A DNA stretch of 64,000 nt from the NCBI GenBank assembly GCA_002869225.1, contig PKTG01000122.1, positions 118,031 to 182,030 of the forward strand, in the 5' to 3' direction. Below are positions 26,166-36,373 of the stretch, piece by piece (position 1 is the stretch's first letter; every line of letters begins with the position of its first letter). Both the position numbers and the translations under genes were made by a program. A model generated the notes under the pieces. That model had not been told where the DNA came from, searched no databases, and saw nothing but the letters and a program-made list of their open reading frames with translations. This DNA is from Candidatus Muiribacterium halophilum (lineage in GTDB: Bacteria; Muiribacteriota; Muiribacteriia; Muiribacteriales; Muiribacteriaceae).

Positions 26166-27226
26166 TTAAAGATTTCCCCCTTCCCTTCAAGTATTTTTTC
26201 GATTTGTTCTACTAGTTCTATGTCAGTAGGGACCATTCCACCACATCTTCCGTAAAAATAGACATCGGTTCCAGGTGCAGATGATAGTTGAACATCTTCA
26301 ACCATCTGTCCTGTTGATAGTTCGCAGACAAGAACTTTTTTTGTCTTTTCAGACAATTTGTTTATTATATCTTTTGGGAATGGGAAAAGTGTCTGAGGTC
26401 TTAACATACCTACTTTTATTCCTTTTTCTCTTGCAAGTTCAACAGCGGATCTTACAACTCTGGAGGTTATACCGTAAGCGACTACAAATAGTTCACAATC
26501 ATCAGTCATAAATTCCTCGAATCGCACTTCGTTTTCTTTTATCTTATTGTACTTTGCTAGAAGATTAAGGTTATGTTTCTCAAGTTTTTCAGGTTCAATA
26601 TCAATTGATGTTATTACATTTGCTTTTCCAAGTTTATTACCAATAGTCCAGTCATTAGCTGGAGTCTTTCTTTCAGGTTTTTTAAATTCAACCGCTTCTT
26701 TCATCTGACCAAGATAACCATCAGCAAGAAGCATTACAGGATTTCGATATTTTTCGGCAAGATCAAATGCCAGCATAGTGAAATCCGCCATTTCCTGACC
26801 TGAATCTGGTGCAAGGACGATCAATCTGTAATTACCGTGTCCTCCGCCTTTTGTAGCCTGGAAATAATCGCCCTGTTCAGGTGCGATGTTTCCAAGTCCA
26901 GGTCCACCTCTTTGAACATTTACAACTACGCATGGAAGCTCTGCACCAGCGATATATGATATTCCTTCAAGTTTAAGACTGACACCAGGGCTTGAAGAAG
27001 ATGTCATAACTCTAATGCCAGTTCCGGCAGCACCATATACCATATTGATTGCAGCTACTTCACTTTCAGCCTGAAGAAAAGTCTTTCCCACCTTTGGCAT
27101 CTCTGCTGCCAGGTATTCGGGAAGTTCTGACTGTGGGGTTATAGGATAACCGAAATAACAGTCGAGACCAGCAAGAATTGCTGCTTTCCCGATAGCTTCG
27201 TTTCCCTTGATGAATTCTTTTGCCAT
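26162..27226 (-). CDS. vorB: 2-oxoacid:ferredoxin oxidoreductase, alpha subunit, VorB type
   Basis: The 354-aa alpha subunit matches the family annotated as 3-methyl-2-oxobutanoate dehydrogenase VorB. It shows [74 protein letters not shown] and [20 protein letters not shown]. The VorB group favours branched-chain 2-oxoacids but sequence alone does not settle it against 2-oxoglutarate. It ends in an ATGA overlap with the beta gene. Neighbours: the ferredoxin-like delta subunit upstream and beta and gamma downstream. Confidence 0.9.
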   Translation of the reverse strand: MAKEFIKGNEAIGKAAILAGLDCYFGYPITPQSELPEYLAAEMPKVGKTFLQAESEVAAINMVYGAAGTGIRVMTSSSSPGVSLKLEGISYIAGAELPCVVVNVQRGGPGLGNIAPEQGDYFQATKGGGHGNYRLIVLAPDSGQEMADFTMLAFDLAEKYRNPVMLLADGYLGQMKEAVEFKKPERKTPANDWTIGNKLGKANVITSIDIEPEKLEKHNLNLLAKYNKIKENEVRFEEFMTDDCELFVVAYGITSRVVRSAVELAREKGIKVGMLRPQTLFPFPKDIINKLSEKTKKVLVCELSTGQMVEDVQLSSAPGTDVYFYGRCGGMVPTDIELVEQIEKILEGKGEIFK

Positions 27227-27241
27227 ATTATTACTCCTCCA

Positions 27242-27448
27242 TTAATCCTTATAGACCGAGATAACTATATCCGGACATACTTTCGCACATGCTCCACAAC
27301 CAATACAACTATCCATATCGGTTATCTGAACGACTTTGTACCCTTTGGTATTCAACCTGTTTGAGATCTCAAGTATCTTCTTAGGACAGGCTTCTACACA
27401 TAGTCCGCATTCTTTACAGAATTCCTCGGCAATCTTGATCTTTGCCAT
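27242..27448 (-). CDS. 2-oxoacid:ferredoxin oxidoreductase, delta (ferredoxin) subunit
   Basis: This 68-aa 2[4Fe-4S] ferredoxin carries electrons from the catalytic subunits. It has CKECGLCVEACPKKIL and CIGCGACAKVCPDIV, two CxxCxxCxxxCP motifs. It is the first gene of the operon (delta, alpha, beta, gamma). GGGAGG lies before ATG 27448, and a strong promoter TTGATA-17-TATAAT lies upstream. Confidence 0.93.
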   Translation of the reverse strand: MAKIKIAEEFCKECGLCVEACPKKILEISNRLNTKGYKVVQITDMDSCIGCGACAKVCPDIVISVYKD

Positions 27449-27478
27449 ATTACCTCCCTTTTAAACTACATTGCCCTC

Positions 27479-27507
27479 ATTATATTAGAATTAGTGTGTT
27501 TTATCAA
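27479..27507 (-). promoter_or_regulatory. Promoter of the 2-oxoacid oxidoreductase operon
   Basis: The minus strand reads TTGATA, 17 bases, TATAAT. The -35 box overlaps the T run of the terminator of the preceding operon. Confidence 0.75.
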
Positions 27508-27534
27508 AAAAAAAAAAGAGCATCGGTGATGCTC
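27505..27534 (-). terminator. Terminator of the surface-protein operon
   Basis: The stem GAGCATC / GATGCTC with a 3-base loop is followed by a T run on the minus strand. It lies downstream of the TPR lipoprotein gene. Confidence 0.85.
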
Positions 27535-27540
27535 TTATTT

Positions 27541-27561
27541 CAGTAAACAGTAAACAGTAAT
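27541..27561. repeat. Tandem heptamer CAGTAAA, three units
   Basis: The units read CAGTAAA, CAGTAAA, CAGTAAT. They lie between the last surface-operon gene and its terminator. The relatives are at 5794, 43870 and 63206. Confidence 0.7.
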
Positions 27562-27571
27562 CTGTTATAAG

Positions 27572-28075
27572 TTAATTAAGAAGTTCTAGTAAAGAGTCGA
27601 TCATATTTTTTGTATCGTATGAACTGTCAGAAAACTGTCTTGCGAGATTAAGGTTTGTATTGAATTTTTCTGTATCCCCCTGAAGCATATACGTCATCGC
27701 TAACATTGCTCTTGCATCCCCATTATCAACATTTTCGTTATAATAGGGTTGATATACCGTGTCATAAGAATAGCTAAACACTTCTTCAAGATATGTCTGT
27801 GCTTTTGTAATATCTTTAGGTTCACTGGAAAGATTTATTAGTGAAAGTCCTACTTTAGCCTCGTTTATTAATTGTTCATCACTTTCATTTTGAAGTATTT
27901 GATTAAATAGCACCGCTGAATCGGAGATATCACCCTTTTCCAGTTTATTCCATGCATCGTTATAATTTACTATTGAAGTGTTAACTACAGGTGCAGGAGA
28001 ATCTGAACCACATCCTGTTAAAATAAACATTATTATAAAAACACCTAAAAATAATACACGATATGTCTTTTTCAT
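27572..28075 (-). CDS. TPR-like lipoprotein
   Basis: The 167-aa protein begins with a lipoprotein signal (LFLGVFIIMFILTGC, lipobox LTGC). Helical repeats follow (NDAWNKLEKGDISDSAVLF, then EAKVGLSLINL), a TPR-like arrangement. It is the last gene of the operon that holds the giant Ig protein, separated by a few bases. It may act in surface assembly, but the role is unknown. The ribosome site is GGAGGA. Confidence 0.7.
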   Translation of the reverse strand: MKKTYRVLFLGVFIIMFILTGCGSDSPAPVVNTSIVNYNDAWNKLEKGDISDSAVLFNQILQNESDEQLINEAKVGLSLINLSSEPKDITKAQTYLEEVFSYSYDTVYQPYYNENVDNGDARAMLAMTYMLQGDTEKFNTNLNLARQFSDSSYDTKNMIDSLLELLN

Positions 28076-28083
28076 CTTTCCTC

Positions 28084-31000
28084 CTATCTTAACACCGCTA
28101 TCTTACCGGTTTTTTCAACTTCCTCACCAGTAGTGTTAATAGCTCTAAGGCGATAGTAATATACTCCGTTTGATACAAGGTCACCTCTTAACGATCTAAG
28201 ATCCCAGTAAAAATCATTTATACCAAGGGTAGTACTGATACTTTCTCTATAGATCTTTCTTCCTGATACATCAAATATTGAAAGGGTTACGCTTTTGCAA
28301 AGTGCTGTCTGAACACTATAACGAATGTTCACAAAATCTGTGGCTGGATTTGGATAAACTGATATACTTGAAATATCTAGTGGTCCAGGTGCAAGGAATG
28401 AAGAAGAGTATTCTCTTGTATTGCCTATTCCATCTACAAGTCTTAGATCAATATTATGATTCCCAGCTGGAATATTAGCGAACCATTTAGAATCAAATCT
28501 TAACTCGTTCCCCTGTAAAGAGATCCTATCTTTATTGTCCTCGTTGTCTATTATTACTTTTGCAACTTCAAATCCACTAGCATCTTCTATATTGAATACA
28601 GGCATCTCGTAAAACTTCTGGAGTTTCTGTACCCTTGGAGCTGTCCTGTCTCGCAGTATTGCAAATGAAGTACCTTTTTTTAAGTTGACTGATAAATCTT
28701 CTGAGGTCTTCTGTATGAACTTCCAACCGTTATCGGTATCAAAATATAATCCGGTATCTTTTGGATTTTCAGAATCTTTGTCAGATGATAGTCTAATATT
28801 ATCATCACTTGCAGTTATTGTGTATTTCCATGAAATTGGTATCAGTTCTTCGATATTATTTGAGGATACACTTTTTCTTGATTTTTTTTCCTCTAATGTA
28901 TCGTAAAAGACCATATAGTTTGAATCATCTTTTATATTAGCTTTAAGGAAATTTCCAGCAAGTCTTAACGGTGCATTTTTCATATATCCATATTCCATGA
29001 ATATACTTGAAACAAGCCCGTTAGTAGTCTGAGCTGAGATTGTTACCATACCTAAATAGTCATTGTCGAGTTTATAGGAAGCAAAATAGGTGTTAGATCC
29101 ACTTGTAGCTGTATAGCCAACGGAAACTGCGGTCTTATTTCTCTGTTTAAGACTAATAGTTAGTCCGGTCAATGCAGTAGAATGTTTTGCGATTATGAAT
29201 ATCTCATCTTTAACTGCTGGATTTTTAAATGCTACAAAGTCAAAATCTTTTTCCGCAGTTGTGAAGGTTATTATATCAGGATTTTCAATAAAGTTTCCTG
29301 ATACATCTTTTATGATTGAACTAATATTTATAGTGTAATCAGATGAATTTGCAAGTGGCATAGTTGGACTTATTGTTATAACAAACCGGCTTTTACCGTT
29401 AATTGTCTGTGTATTAGTAGAAAATGTATATTCAACTAATGAGAATTCAGGTACAACAGAAGTATTTCCAGGATATAACTTAATATAATCACTTAAATTC
29501 TGAAGTATATCATCGGATAATCTTTCGCTAAAAACAAGCTGAATATCATTACTAACACCAATATCATCGGCATCATCAAGAGGAATACTTTCGCTTGCGA
29601 TGAACTGTGGAGCAAGATCATCATTAGCAGTTGTAAAAGAAACTATATAGTCATCTATAGGACTATATTCAAAAAGATTATTACCATTTCCATCAAGGTT
29701 CTTTGTGTTTTCATTTTCAAGATCAGCTGAAAGTATAAGCTTATATTCAGTATTATATTCCAGATTACTTTTTGGTGTTATTACAAGTGTCTTATTACTA
29801 TTTAAATAGTTCAAAGTCGCTTCTATTATGTCTCCAGTATCTTTTTTAACTAATTTTACTGTGTTATTTTCTCCATATATTACAGATATTCTTTCAAGAG
29901 AGTCGTTGAAAAATACAGTTATCTTGCTGTTTATATCAACATCAGTCTTGTTTTTATAAGGATTTGTCTGAATTACCGAAAGATATTGTTTTTCATCTCC
30001 TGTAACATATTCATAAAGATAATCATCAACAGGAGAACCTTCTGATGTTCCATCTTTGTCACCATCTAACGTGTTACCGTTCTTATCTCTCATATTACCA
30101 GATATTAGAAGCGTATATTTAGAATTGTGGTCAAGTTCCTTATCGAGGTTCATGACAAGTACTGTATTGTTGTTTTCCCATGAATATGTTACCGGCCAGC
30201 TTTCAATAGAATTATATTTTCTAAAGGTTATTAGATTATCTATATTATTTAGGAAAAAATCTCCATCCATATCAAAATCAGATGTAAAGGTTATTTTAAA
30301 ATGTGTTACTTCATCTGGAGCTGTAATATCATTTCTAAATGCTTCAGGAACATCCTTTACAAAAGGTGGAGATGGCGCTTTAGTAGTAAAAGTCCATGAA
30401 AACGGGTTGATCGTTATAATATCTTTATCGCTGTCAAGATCCTCAATATTTTTAACAACTACTTTATAATCAGAATTAAAACTAAGATCATCCTGAAATT
30501 TAAGCACGGCAATATATTTATCATCAGTCTCGCCGTTGTTATTATAATCATTTCCATCTTCTGATTGATAATATTCAAGAGATTGAACTGAGATAGGTAT
30601 ACCTGAGCTTTCAACGTAAAAGTTTGAGGAGTTTAGTATACTTCTTGAATAGTCGGCAACTAGAGGATCGTCCTCATGATTAATATCCTCTGAGAACTCA
30701 ACCCATACAGATATCATATTTTTATTTGTGGATACAGCAGAACCTGTAGGATATTTTGTTAGTATGGATGGCGGTATATCGTCAGAGATACTTATTACCC
30801 TGGAATAATTACCGTCGCCCGCATCTCTATCTGCTGTAGAATTATCGCCATCAAAAACGTTTCCAAAAAGATCTGTAAGTTGACTACCTGCTCTTTCAGA
30901 ATAGGTCCATAAAGTATAATCACCATTTGGAAACTGATTATTTATTAAAGTGGTAGGTGTAACAACAATAACGGAATAATCTTCATCCGGGATAAGATTG

Positions 31001-34000
31001 TTGTCAGTCGGTCCATCAAAAGGATTACTATCCCCTGTCCTGTTTTCTATCTTTACGTCATAATATTTTTCTGGCATAACGCCCGAACCATCATTATAGA
31101 CAATAGATACAAGGTTTTTGATGTTTTGAGCACCGGCAACAGTTATCTTTTCGTTAAATATGATCTCAAATTTTGTTCCTACCTGCATGGAGGTCTCTGC
31201 TATATATGCAGTTGGTTTATTATAGTCTTTTTTTGTCTTAAAACTCCACACATAACTGTCGGTATCATCCGGGAAAATAGTTCCTATACTGGATAGGTCG
31301 TTTCCAGCCATATCCTCTACCTTTACGTTAAGCTCTGCGTAGTATGTAGTATCGTATTTTAACGGAATATTATATGTCTTTCCGTTTCCAAGGTCCATGA
31401 CATATTTAAAAGTAGCTTTTTGATCTCTTTGATTATAGCTTATCTGAAGGTTATCATCGTCAAGATATATTTTATTATCAGAACTATCTTTATAATATAC
31501 CCTAAATACAGAATCGCTATTAGAGTCACCGGATATTGTCTTAGCATCCCCGTCTGCGGTAGTATCATCCATAAGTTCTGAGAAATTTACAGTATATTCA
31601 AGAGATGTCCCATCACTGTTAATTATGTTAATATCAGATGTACCGTTAAGTGGGTATGTAGTTATAACCCTTGGAGCCACAGTATCATCTGAGGTAGCTG
31701 TTGTGAATGTGAATAGTTTATTATAAGCTAGCGGATTTCCATCAGTATCTTTAGGAGAATACTCTGTTGTCTCATCGTTTATTCCTATTGAGACTGTATA
31801 CTTTATGCCCTTTTTCAAATTTGAGACAGGATAAAAATAGGCTATATTTTCAGTCTCATCATAATAAATCTGTCCTGTGATATTTGATATTCCATCGTTT
31901 ATGGCTATTCCCTGCTGATTGATAGAAGTAGTATCCATGGTTTCTGAAAATTGAATTATTATATAAGAATTTATAGGGACATATCCCTGACCATCTTCTG
32001 GAAAATGATTGATTACTATTGGATCTGATGTAGTATTAAAATCTTTTGTATAATCAGAGGCTATTGCATTTCCGCCTAGGTCCTGAAGTAGTGAATTATC
32101 AGATCTGACAACAAGTCTACAGTATGAATCCTGTGGTAGATAATTATCAGGTTTAAATATAACAAAGTATTTCTTGGTGTTCCTTTCGTCAAGTTCAACG
32201 TACTCGACTTCTCCACTTGAAACACCATCAGGATCAGAGAAATCGCCGTTGTCATCATAAATCACATAAACTGATTCATCGGATAGATTGAGAGCATCTA
32301 ATGGTTCATCAAATTCTATTTTTATTGAAGCGTCAATAGTATAATCCTGCCCGATTATCGGTGTTGGTGTGGAGCCTATACTTATTATATTAGGAGCGAT
32401 ATTATCATCTTCTATTGTGAATGAAAAGATTATATCATCATCTAAAGGATTACCAGATATTATATTAGCTTTGTCCATTACCTGTTTTCCGCCAACTAAT
32501 GAATTTTGAAGTACAAAAGTGTAATTGCCAGTCTCAAATGGTTCTTTCTGACCGTTACCAAATTCATCATTAAAGATCTCAAGAATATAATCTGTTTTGT
32601 CTCCATCTAGATTATAATCAATATTCTCATCTCTTTCGTTGACATATATAGATTCATATACATCTCCATCCGATGCGCCTGGATCATCAAGAAAAAGAAT
32701 AGGGTCAGCTCCGTCTATTGGAGCGTCAGAATCATTTACAGTATTATAACCTGTTATGTTTAGATCTTTGAGATTTATATCCTCATTGAAGTATATTCTA
32801 ATATAATTTAGACCATTAGCTTCAGGTATGATCTCATTAGAAGCAGGGTAAGTAGAGACTGCATATGGTGATACATCATCAGTCGTACTTATCTGACCGT
32901 TATATGTCTTCTCGAGATTTATTCCTGAAACATCTTTAACATTTGGTAATACAAATACATCATATTTTTTATTTTTATAAAATACACCGGCTGAAGGATA
33001 TCTGGAATCACCTCTTGGGTCCATTTTAGTAGTTAAAGTAAAATCTCTCTTTGGATCTTTTCCGGGTCTGTTATCAGAAGTTATAGTAACATATGGGTTT
33101 AACACACCATCAAAAAGAACAAAGTTTTCAGAGACTATCTCACTAGTATCCATGTCTTTAGAAAATGATATCTCAATTGTTCCGTATTCTAGAAGATAAT
33201 CATTATCAAATATATCATTAGGATCATCATATTCAATACCTGGTATATAATCCAGGCTTAGGATTTTCGGATTTTCATAGTTGCCTTTTGTGAAAAAGTC
33301 CCATGAGTTCTCGTCTATCATATTTCCAGCACTATCCATCAACCCTCTAATAACTACTCTATAATTATGATCTGGTTGAAGTGAATCTAATGGAGTTATG
33401 TATAGTTTGGAGTTATATTCCTGATAATTCAATGAAATCGGGACATACTCACTACCGTTGAGGAGTTTTACATTATCTTCATTGATTGAACTACTCAACA
33501 TCTTTTCATCAAATTGAATATATATATCAGTATTATAAGGAACACCGATCTGACCTTCGATCGGAAATTTTGATATTATTCCAGGCGGGAAGGTATCATC
33601 TTCTGTTGTGAATTTAAAAGATGCTCCCTCAAAAGGTATACCCGCTATGTCTCTGGCATTTGAATTGATAGTATACTGATATTCCTGTCCATAAAGAAGG
33701 TCTTCAGTAGGCTTATATATCATAAGATATAAATCGTTGTTCTCATCATATTTGAAAGTATAGGAACCCTGAACTTCAGGGGTCATACTAAAAGCATTCA
33801 TTAAAGAAAGTGGATCCATCATCTCATCAAAGACAACATTTATGGTACTTGTAATAGAGACATTAGAGGCACCTGGAGAAGGTATCTGTTCTTCAATAGA
33901 TGATTTTTGCGAGTCTGATATTAGAAGCATCTGATTTATATAATCAGCATCATCTTCATTTAAAGCGTTTCCTGCTCTATCCCAAACATTATTAAGATCA

Positions 34001-34785
34001 ATACTATACTGAGATCTTGATCTGAGATAATGTCTTTCATGTTCAAACACTAATCTTGTATACTCATCGTTTGAATCTCGAGAAGGCATTATAAGTTCAT
34101 CAGATTCATCTCTTGTTATGTACTCAAGGTCCTCACTAAAAGGACTTGTATCAAGATCTGTGTATACCGAGTATTCAGTGCTTAAAACCTGACCTTCGTC
34201 ATCATCCCAGGTCTGTGTAACAATAGGTTCATTGAAAGTAAGTTCGATATCATTATATATTTGAACGTTAGCTATTGATTTTTCTGTAACTATATCATCG
34301 TATCTTGGTGTAGAAGTATCGAAGTATAGATAATCATCATCTTCATAGTAAGGTGTAGATACCTCTCCTGTATCATATGTTACAAGTAATTTTATCGCTG
34401 TATTTTCACTTGATTCCGTACTTGGAGGAAGCTGACAGCCAAAGATATTTCTTTCACCAGTTTCTGATATATCAAACACCCTCATAGCATGAAAAGTATC
34501 TCCACCGTTTGAATCAATCCAGAAATGCACTCTTATACTCTGCCAGTTTTCGGGATTTGATGGTGGTGGAACATCTATTTTTATTACAAAGTCTCTATCA
34601 TTTGTGAATTTTCCATATTCATCATACTCAAATATATCTCTGTTAATATATGGGTCAGCAGAAGGAACTATTATCTCGCCATCTTCATTTCTTTCAACGC
34701 CAAATACGAACTCAGCATATGCATTAAAAGTTAATGCTACTATAAATAATAACAATAATATTGATCTTAATTTTTTTATTTGCAT
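28084..34785 (-). CDS. Giant secreted SbsA-type Ig-like protein with C-terminal FlgD-Ig domain
   Basis: The 2233-aa protein has a signal peptide (LRSILLLLFIVALTFNAYA). It then holds more than a dozen bacterial Ig-like (SbsA, Big_5) repeats of about 100-110 aa, recognisable by 'PxxGAxxVxxxxxIxxxFxExM' near the front and 'YxxxxxxxxDxxGN' near the end. The last ~85 residues are a FlgD-like beta domain (SVYPNPATDFVNIRYS, IFDVSGRKIYRES, YYYRLRAIN, GKIAVLR) shared with the giant at 12015-21386. I set the start at ATG 34785, preceded by GGAGG 8 bases upstream. It is probably a cell-surface fibre or adhesin. Confidence 0.85.
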   Translation of the reverse strand: MQIKKLRSILLLLFIVALTFNAYAEFVFGVERNEDGEIIVPSADPYINRDIFEYDEYGKFTNDRDFVIKIDVPPPSNPENWQSIRVHFWIDSNGGDTFHAMRVFDISETGERNIFGCQLPPSTESSENTAIKLLVTYDTGEVSTPYYEDDDYLYFDTSTPRYDDIVTEKSIANVQIYNDIELTFNEPIVTQTWDDDEGQVLSTEYSVYTDLDTSPFSEDLEYITRDESDELIMPSRDSNDEYTRLVFEHERHYLRSRSQYSIDLNNVWDRAGNALNEDDADYINQMLLISDSQKSSIEEQIPSPGASNVSITSTINVVFDEMMDPLSLMNAFSMTPEVQGSYTFKYDENNDLYLMIYKPTEDLLYGQEYQYTINSNARDIAGIPFEGASFKFTTEDDTFPPGIISKFPIEGQIGVPYNTDIYIQFDEKMLSSSINEDNVKLLNGSEYVPISLNYQEYNSKLYITPLDSLQPDHNYRVVIRGLMDSAGNMIDENSWDFFTKGNYENPKILSLDYIPGIEYDDPNDIFDNDYLLEYGTIEISFSKDMDTSEIVSENFVLFDGVLNPYVTITSDNRPGKDPKRDFTLTTKMDPRGDSRYPSAGVFYKNKKYDVFVLPNVKDVSGINLEKTYNGQISTTDDVSPYAVSTYPASNEIIPEANGLNYIRIYFNEDINLKDLNITGYNTVNDSDAPIDGADPILFLDDPGASDGDVYESIYVNERDENIDYNLDGDKTDYILEIFNDEFGNGQKEPFETGNYTFVLQNSLVGGKQVMDKANIISGNPLDDDIIFSFTIEDDNIAPNIISIGSTPTPIIGQDYTIDASIKIEFDEPLDALNLSDESVYVIYDDNGDFSDPDGVSSGEVEYVELDERNTKKYFVIFKPDNYLPQDSYCRLVVRSDNSLLQDLGGNAIASDYTKDFNTTSDPIVINHFPEDGQGYVPINSYIIIQFSETMDTTSINQQGIAINDGISNITGQIYYDETENIAYFYPVSNLKKGIKYTVSIGINDETTEYSPKDTDGNPLAYNKLFTFTTATSDDTVAPRVITTYPLNGTSDINIINSDGTSLEYTVNFSELMDDTTADGDAKTISGDSNSDSVFRVYYKDSSDNKIYLDDDNLQISYNQRDQKATFKYVMDLGNGKTYNIPLKYDTTYYAELNVKVEDMAGNDLSSIGTIFPDDTDSYVWSFKTKKDYNKPTAYIAETSMQVGTKFEIIFNEKITVAGAQNIKNLVSIVYNDGSGVMPEKYYDVKIENRTGDSNPFDGPTDNNLIPDEDYSVIVVTPTTLINNQFPNGDYTLWTYSERAGSQLTDLFGNVFDGDNSTADRDAGDGNYSRVISISDDIPPSILTKYPTGSAVSTNKNMISVWVEFSEDINHEDDPLVADYSRSILNSSNFYVESSGIPISVQSLEYYQSEDGNDYNNNGETDDKYIAVLKFQDDLSFNSDYKVVVKNIEDLDSDKDIITINPFSWTFTTKAPSPPFVKDVPEAFRNDITAPDEVTHFKITFTSDFDMDGDFFLNNIDNLITFRKYNSIESWPVTYSWENNNTVLVMNLDKELDHNSKYTLLISGNMRDKNGNTLDGDKDGTSEGSPVDDYLYEYVTGDEKQYLSVIQTNPYKNKTDVDINSKITVFFNDSLERISVIYGENNTVKLVKKDTGDIIEATLNYLNSNKTLVITPKSNLEYNTEYKLILSADLENENTKNLDGNGNNLFEYSPIDDYIVSFTTANDDLAPQFIASESIPLDDADDIGVSNDIQLVFSERLSDDILQNLSDYIKLYPGNTSVVPEFSLVEYTFSTNTQTINGKSRFVITISPTMPLANSSDYTINISSIIKDVSGNFIENPDIITFTTAEKDFDFVAFKNPAVKDEIFIIAKHSTALTGLTISLKQRNKTAVSVGYTATSGSNTYFASYKLDNDYLGMVTISAQTTNGLVSSIFMEYGYMKNAPLRLAGNFLKANIKDDSNYMVFYDTLEEKKSRKSVSSNNIEELIPISWKYTITASDDNIRLSSDKDSENPKDTGLYFDTDNGWKFIQKTSEDLSVNLKKGTSFAILRDRTAPRVQKLQKFYEMPVFNIEDASGFEVAKVIIDNEDNKDRISLQGNELRFDSKWFANIPAGNHNIDLRLVDGIGNTREYSSSFLAPGPLDISSISVYPNPATDFVNIRYSVQTALCKSVTLSIFDVSGRKIYRESISTTLGINDFYWDLRSLRGDLVSNGVYYYRLRAINTTGEEVEKTGKIAVLR

Positions 34786-34858
34786 GTTTAGAACCTCCAC
34801 TGAAACTTTCGGTAGTGGTATTATCCCCTTATTTTGTAGTATCGGTAGTATTTCAGAT

Positions 34859-36373
34859 TTAATCCACTTTTTTTAATAATAGATCGAATCTGAGTTCTTC
34901 CCCTGTATTTATCTTAATATCTATTGGTTCAAATTCATAAATACCACTTGATCTTTTTCCTGATATTTCCATATCCTCGTTTACGACTAACTCGGGTTCT
35001 AATATATATATGCCAGACGGGAGATTGTTAAAGGAATAAGCATTACTACTCTGTCCTCTAACTGCATTATAGGGAGCTACTCTTTTCTCGCCACCGGAAT
35101 TAATATATAGATTGAAATTTGTAAGTTCTGAAAAATCATTTCCTATATCTAAAGCAGTTACTTCGCTACTATCCAAGGTGAAAACATTTCCATATATCTT
35201 TGCTGAATTTACTTTAGATACCATCTGATAATCATCTTCAAAAATATCCTCAGTTATATTGATTGATTTATCAAGAGTATTATAAAAATCAGAGGTGAAT
35301 TTAAGAAAATGGTTTGCTTTTGTCAAACCGTATACTGTTATCCTTCCTGATATATCAGAATAATAATATGTCTCGTTTTTGTCTATCTCAAGTTTAATAT
35401 TTGTAATAGGTTTTCCTGAAGCTGAATCTTTTAAGGATACTATTAGATTTGATTCTCCTTTTGATAGTTCAACACCGGAAAGCTGATTTCTCTGATTATC
35501 ATCAGATATGTCTATCTTCCGACTTTCTGTATAATAACCAGCGTTTGTAAAAGTGAAAATATACTCTCCTTCAGTAAGTCCATTGAATGAGAATTCTCCG
35601 TTAGTATTGGTATACGTTGTCTTGTTATAGTTAAAATAATCACTGTTTATTGAGGCTTCTACTTTTACATTTTCAATAGAGTCTTTAGTGCTAGCATCAA
35701 GTACTTTTCCCTCTATGTTTAGTTCCTGTTTGTATAGTTCTATTGTGTTGTTAACATTAATATTAGTATTGCTTATAGTAAACTTTTTTGAAACGTTAAT
35801 AAAATCGGATTTATCTGTAGTAATATAGTAAGTGCCCTTGACAAGGTTTTTAAAAACAAAAAAACCATCTTTGTTAGTCTCGGTATAATTTAATCCCAAT
35901 CTAACTGGGATATAAGCTGCAGGTTTATCGTTGATCAATATCTTTCCAATAATTGCTGAATCATCAAATTCTGTTGTGCTATCCTCGATATATATAGTCT
36001 TATATTCATTATTATCCTTAAGTGGATATACATCTTCTCTAAATTCTGCAAAATAATCTGTAAATACTTTTAATGTATATTCTCTATCCTGAAGTTCGTT
36101 TGAATTAAAGAAGAAATATCCTTTGCTGTCTGTATACGTAGTTATATTATTGGTCTCAGTTACAAGCATGACCTTAGCATTTTTAATTGGAACTTTATTG
36201 TCTTCATTACTATTTCCAATATATTTAAACATAATATATCCATCATAACCAATATTGGAATTTTTAATGTTCTGTGATATCTGCATATCATTTTTACATG
36301 CAGTAAGTGAGAATATTAATATAAATGTTAAAAAGATAATAAAAATATTTCTGGTTATTTTATTTTTCATCAT
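34859..36373 (-). CDS. Lipoprotein with carboxypeptidase regulatory-like repeats (first of two)
   Basis: The 504-aa lipoprotein begins NIFIIFLTFILIFSLTAC, lipobox LTAC. It contains several carboxypeptidase-D regulatory-like beta-sandwich repeats, recognised by 'G.V.D..T...I..v.v' and 'T..NG.F.F..L..G.Y.F.F' (for example TYTNTNGEFSFNGLTEGEYI). The start overlaps the previous gene's TGA by TGATG; ATG 36373 or 36370 is used, with GGAGGT just upstream. It sits directly before the giant Ig gene. It may be a surface-exposed docking lipoprotein. Confidence 0.75.
   Translation of the reverse strand: MMKNKITRNIFIIFLTFILIFSLTACKNDMQISQNIKNSNIGYDGYIMFKYIGNSNEDNKVPIKNAKVMLVTETNNITTYTDSKGYFFFNSNELQDREYTLKVFTDYFAEFREDVYPLKDNNEYKTIYIEDSTTEFDDSAIIGKILINDKPAAYIPVRLGLNYTETNKDGFFVFKNLVKGTYYITTDKSDFINVSKKFTISNTNINVNNTIELYKQELNIEGKVLDASTKDSIENVKVEASINSDYFNYNKTTYTNTNGEFSFNGLTEGEYIFTFTNAGYYTESRKIDISDDNQRNQLSGVELSKGESNLIVSLKDSASGKPITNIKLEIDKNETYYYSDISGRITVYGLTKANHFLKFTSDFYNTLDKSINITEDIFEDDYQMVSKVNSAKIYGNVFTLDSSEVTALDIGNDFSELTNFNLYINSGGEKRVAPYNAVRGQSSNAYSFNNLPSGIYILEPELVVNEDMEISGKRSSGIYEFEPIDIKINTGEELRFDLLLKKVD

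Noticed and set aside
12015..34785. Type IX secretion system cargo
   Set aside because: The C-terminal domains look FlgD-like, but no Por or Spr gene is in the window, so the secretion route cannot be named.
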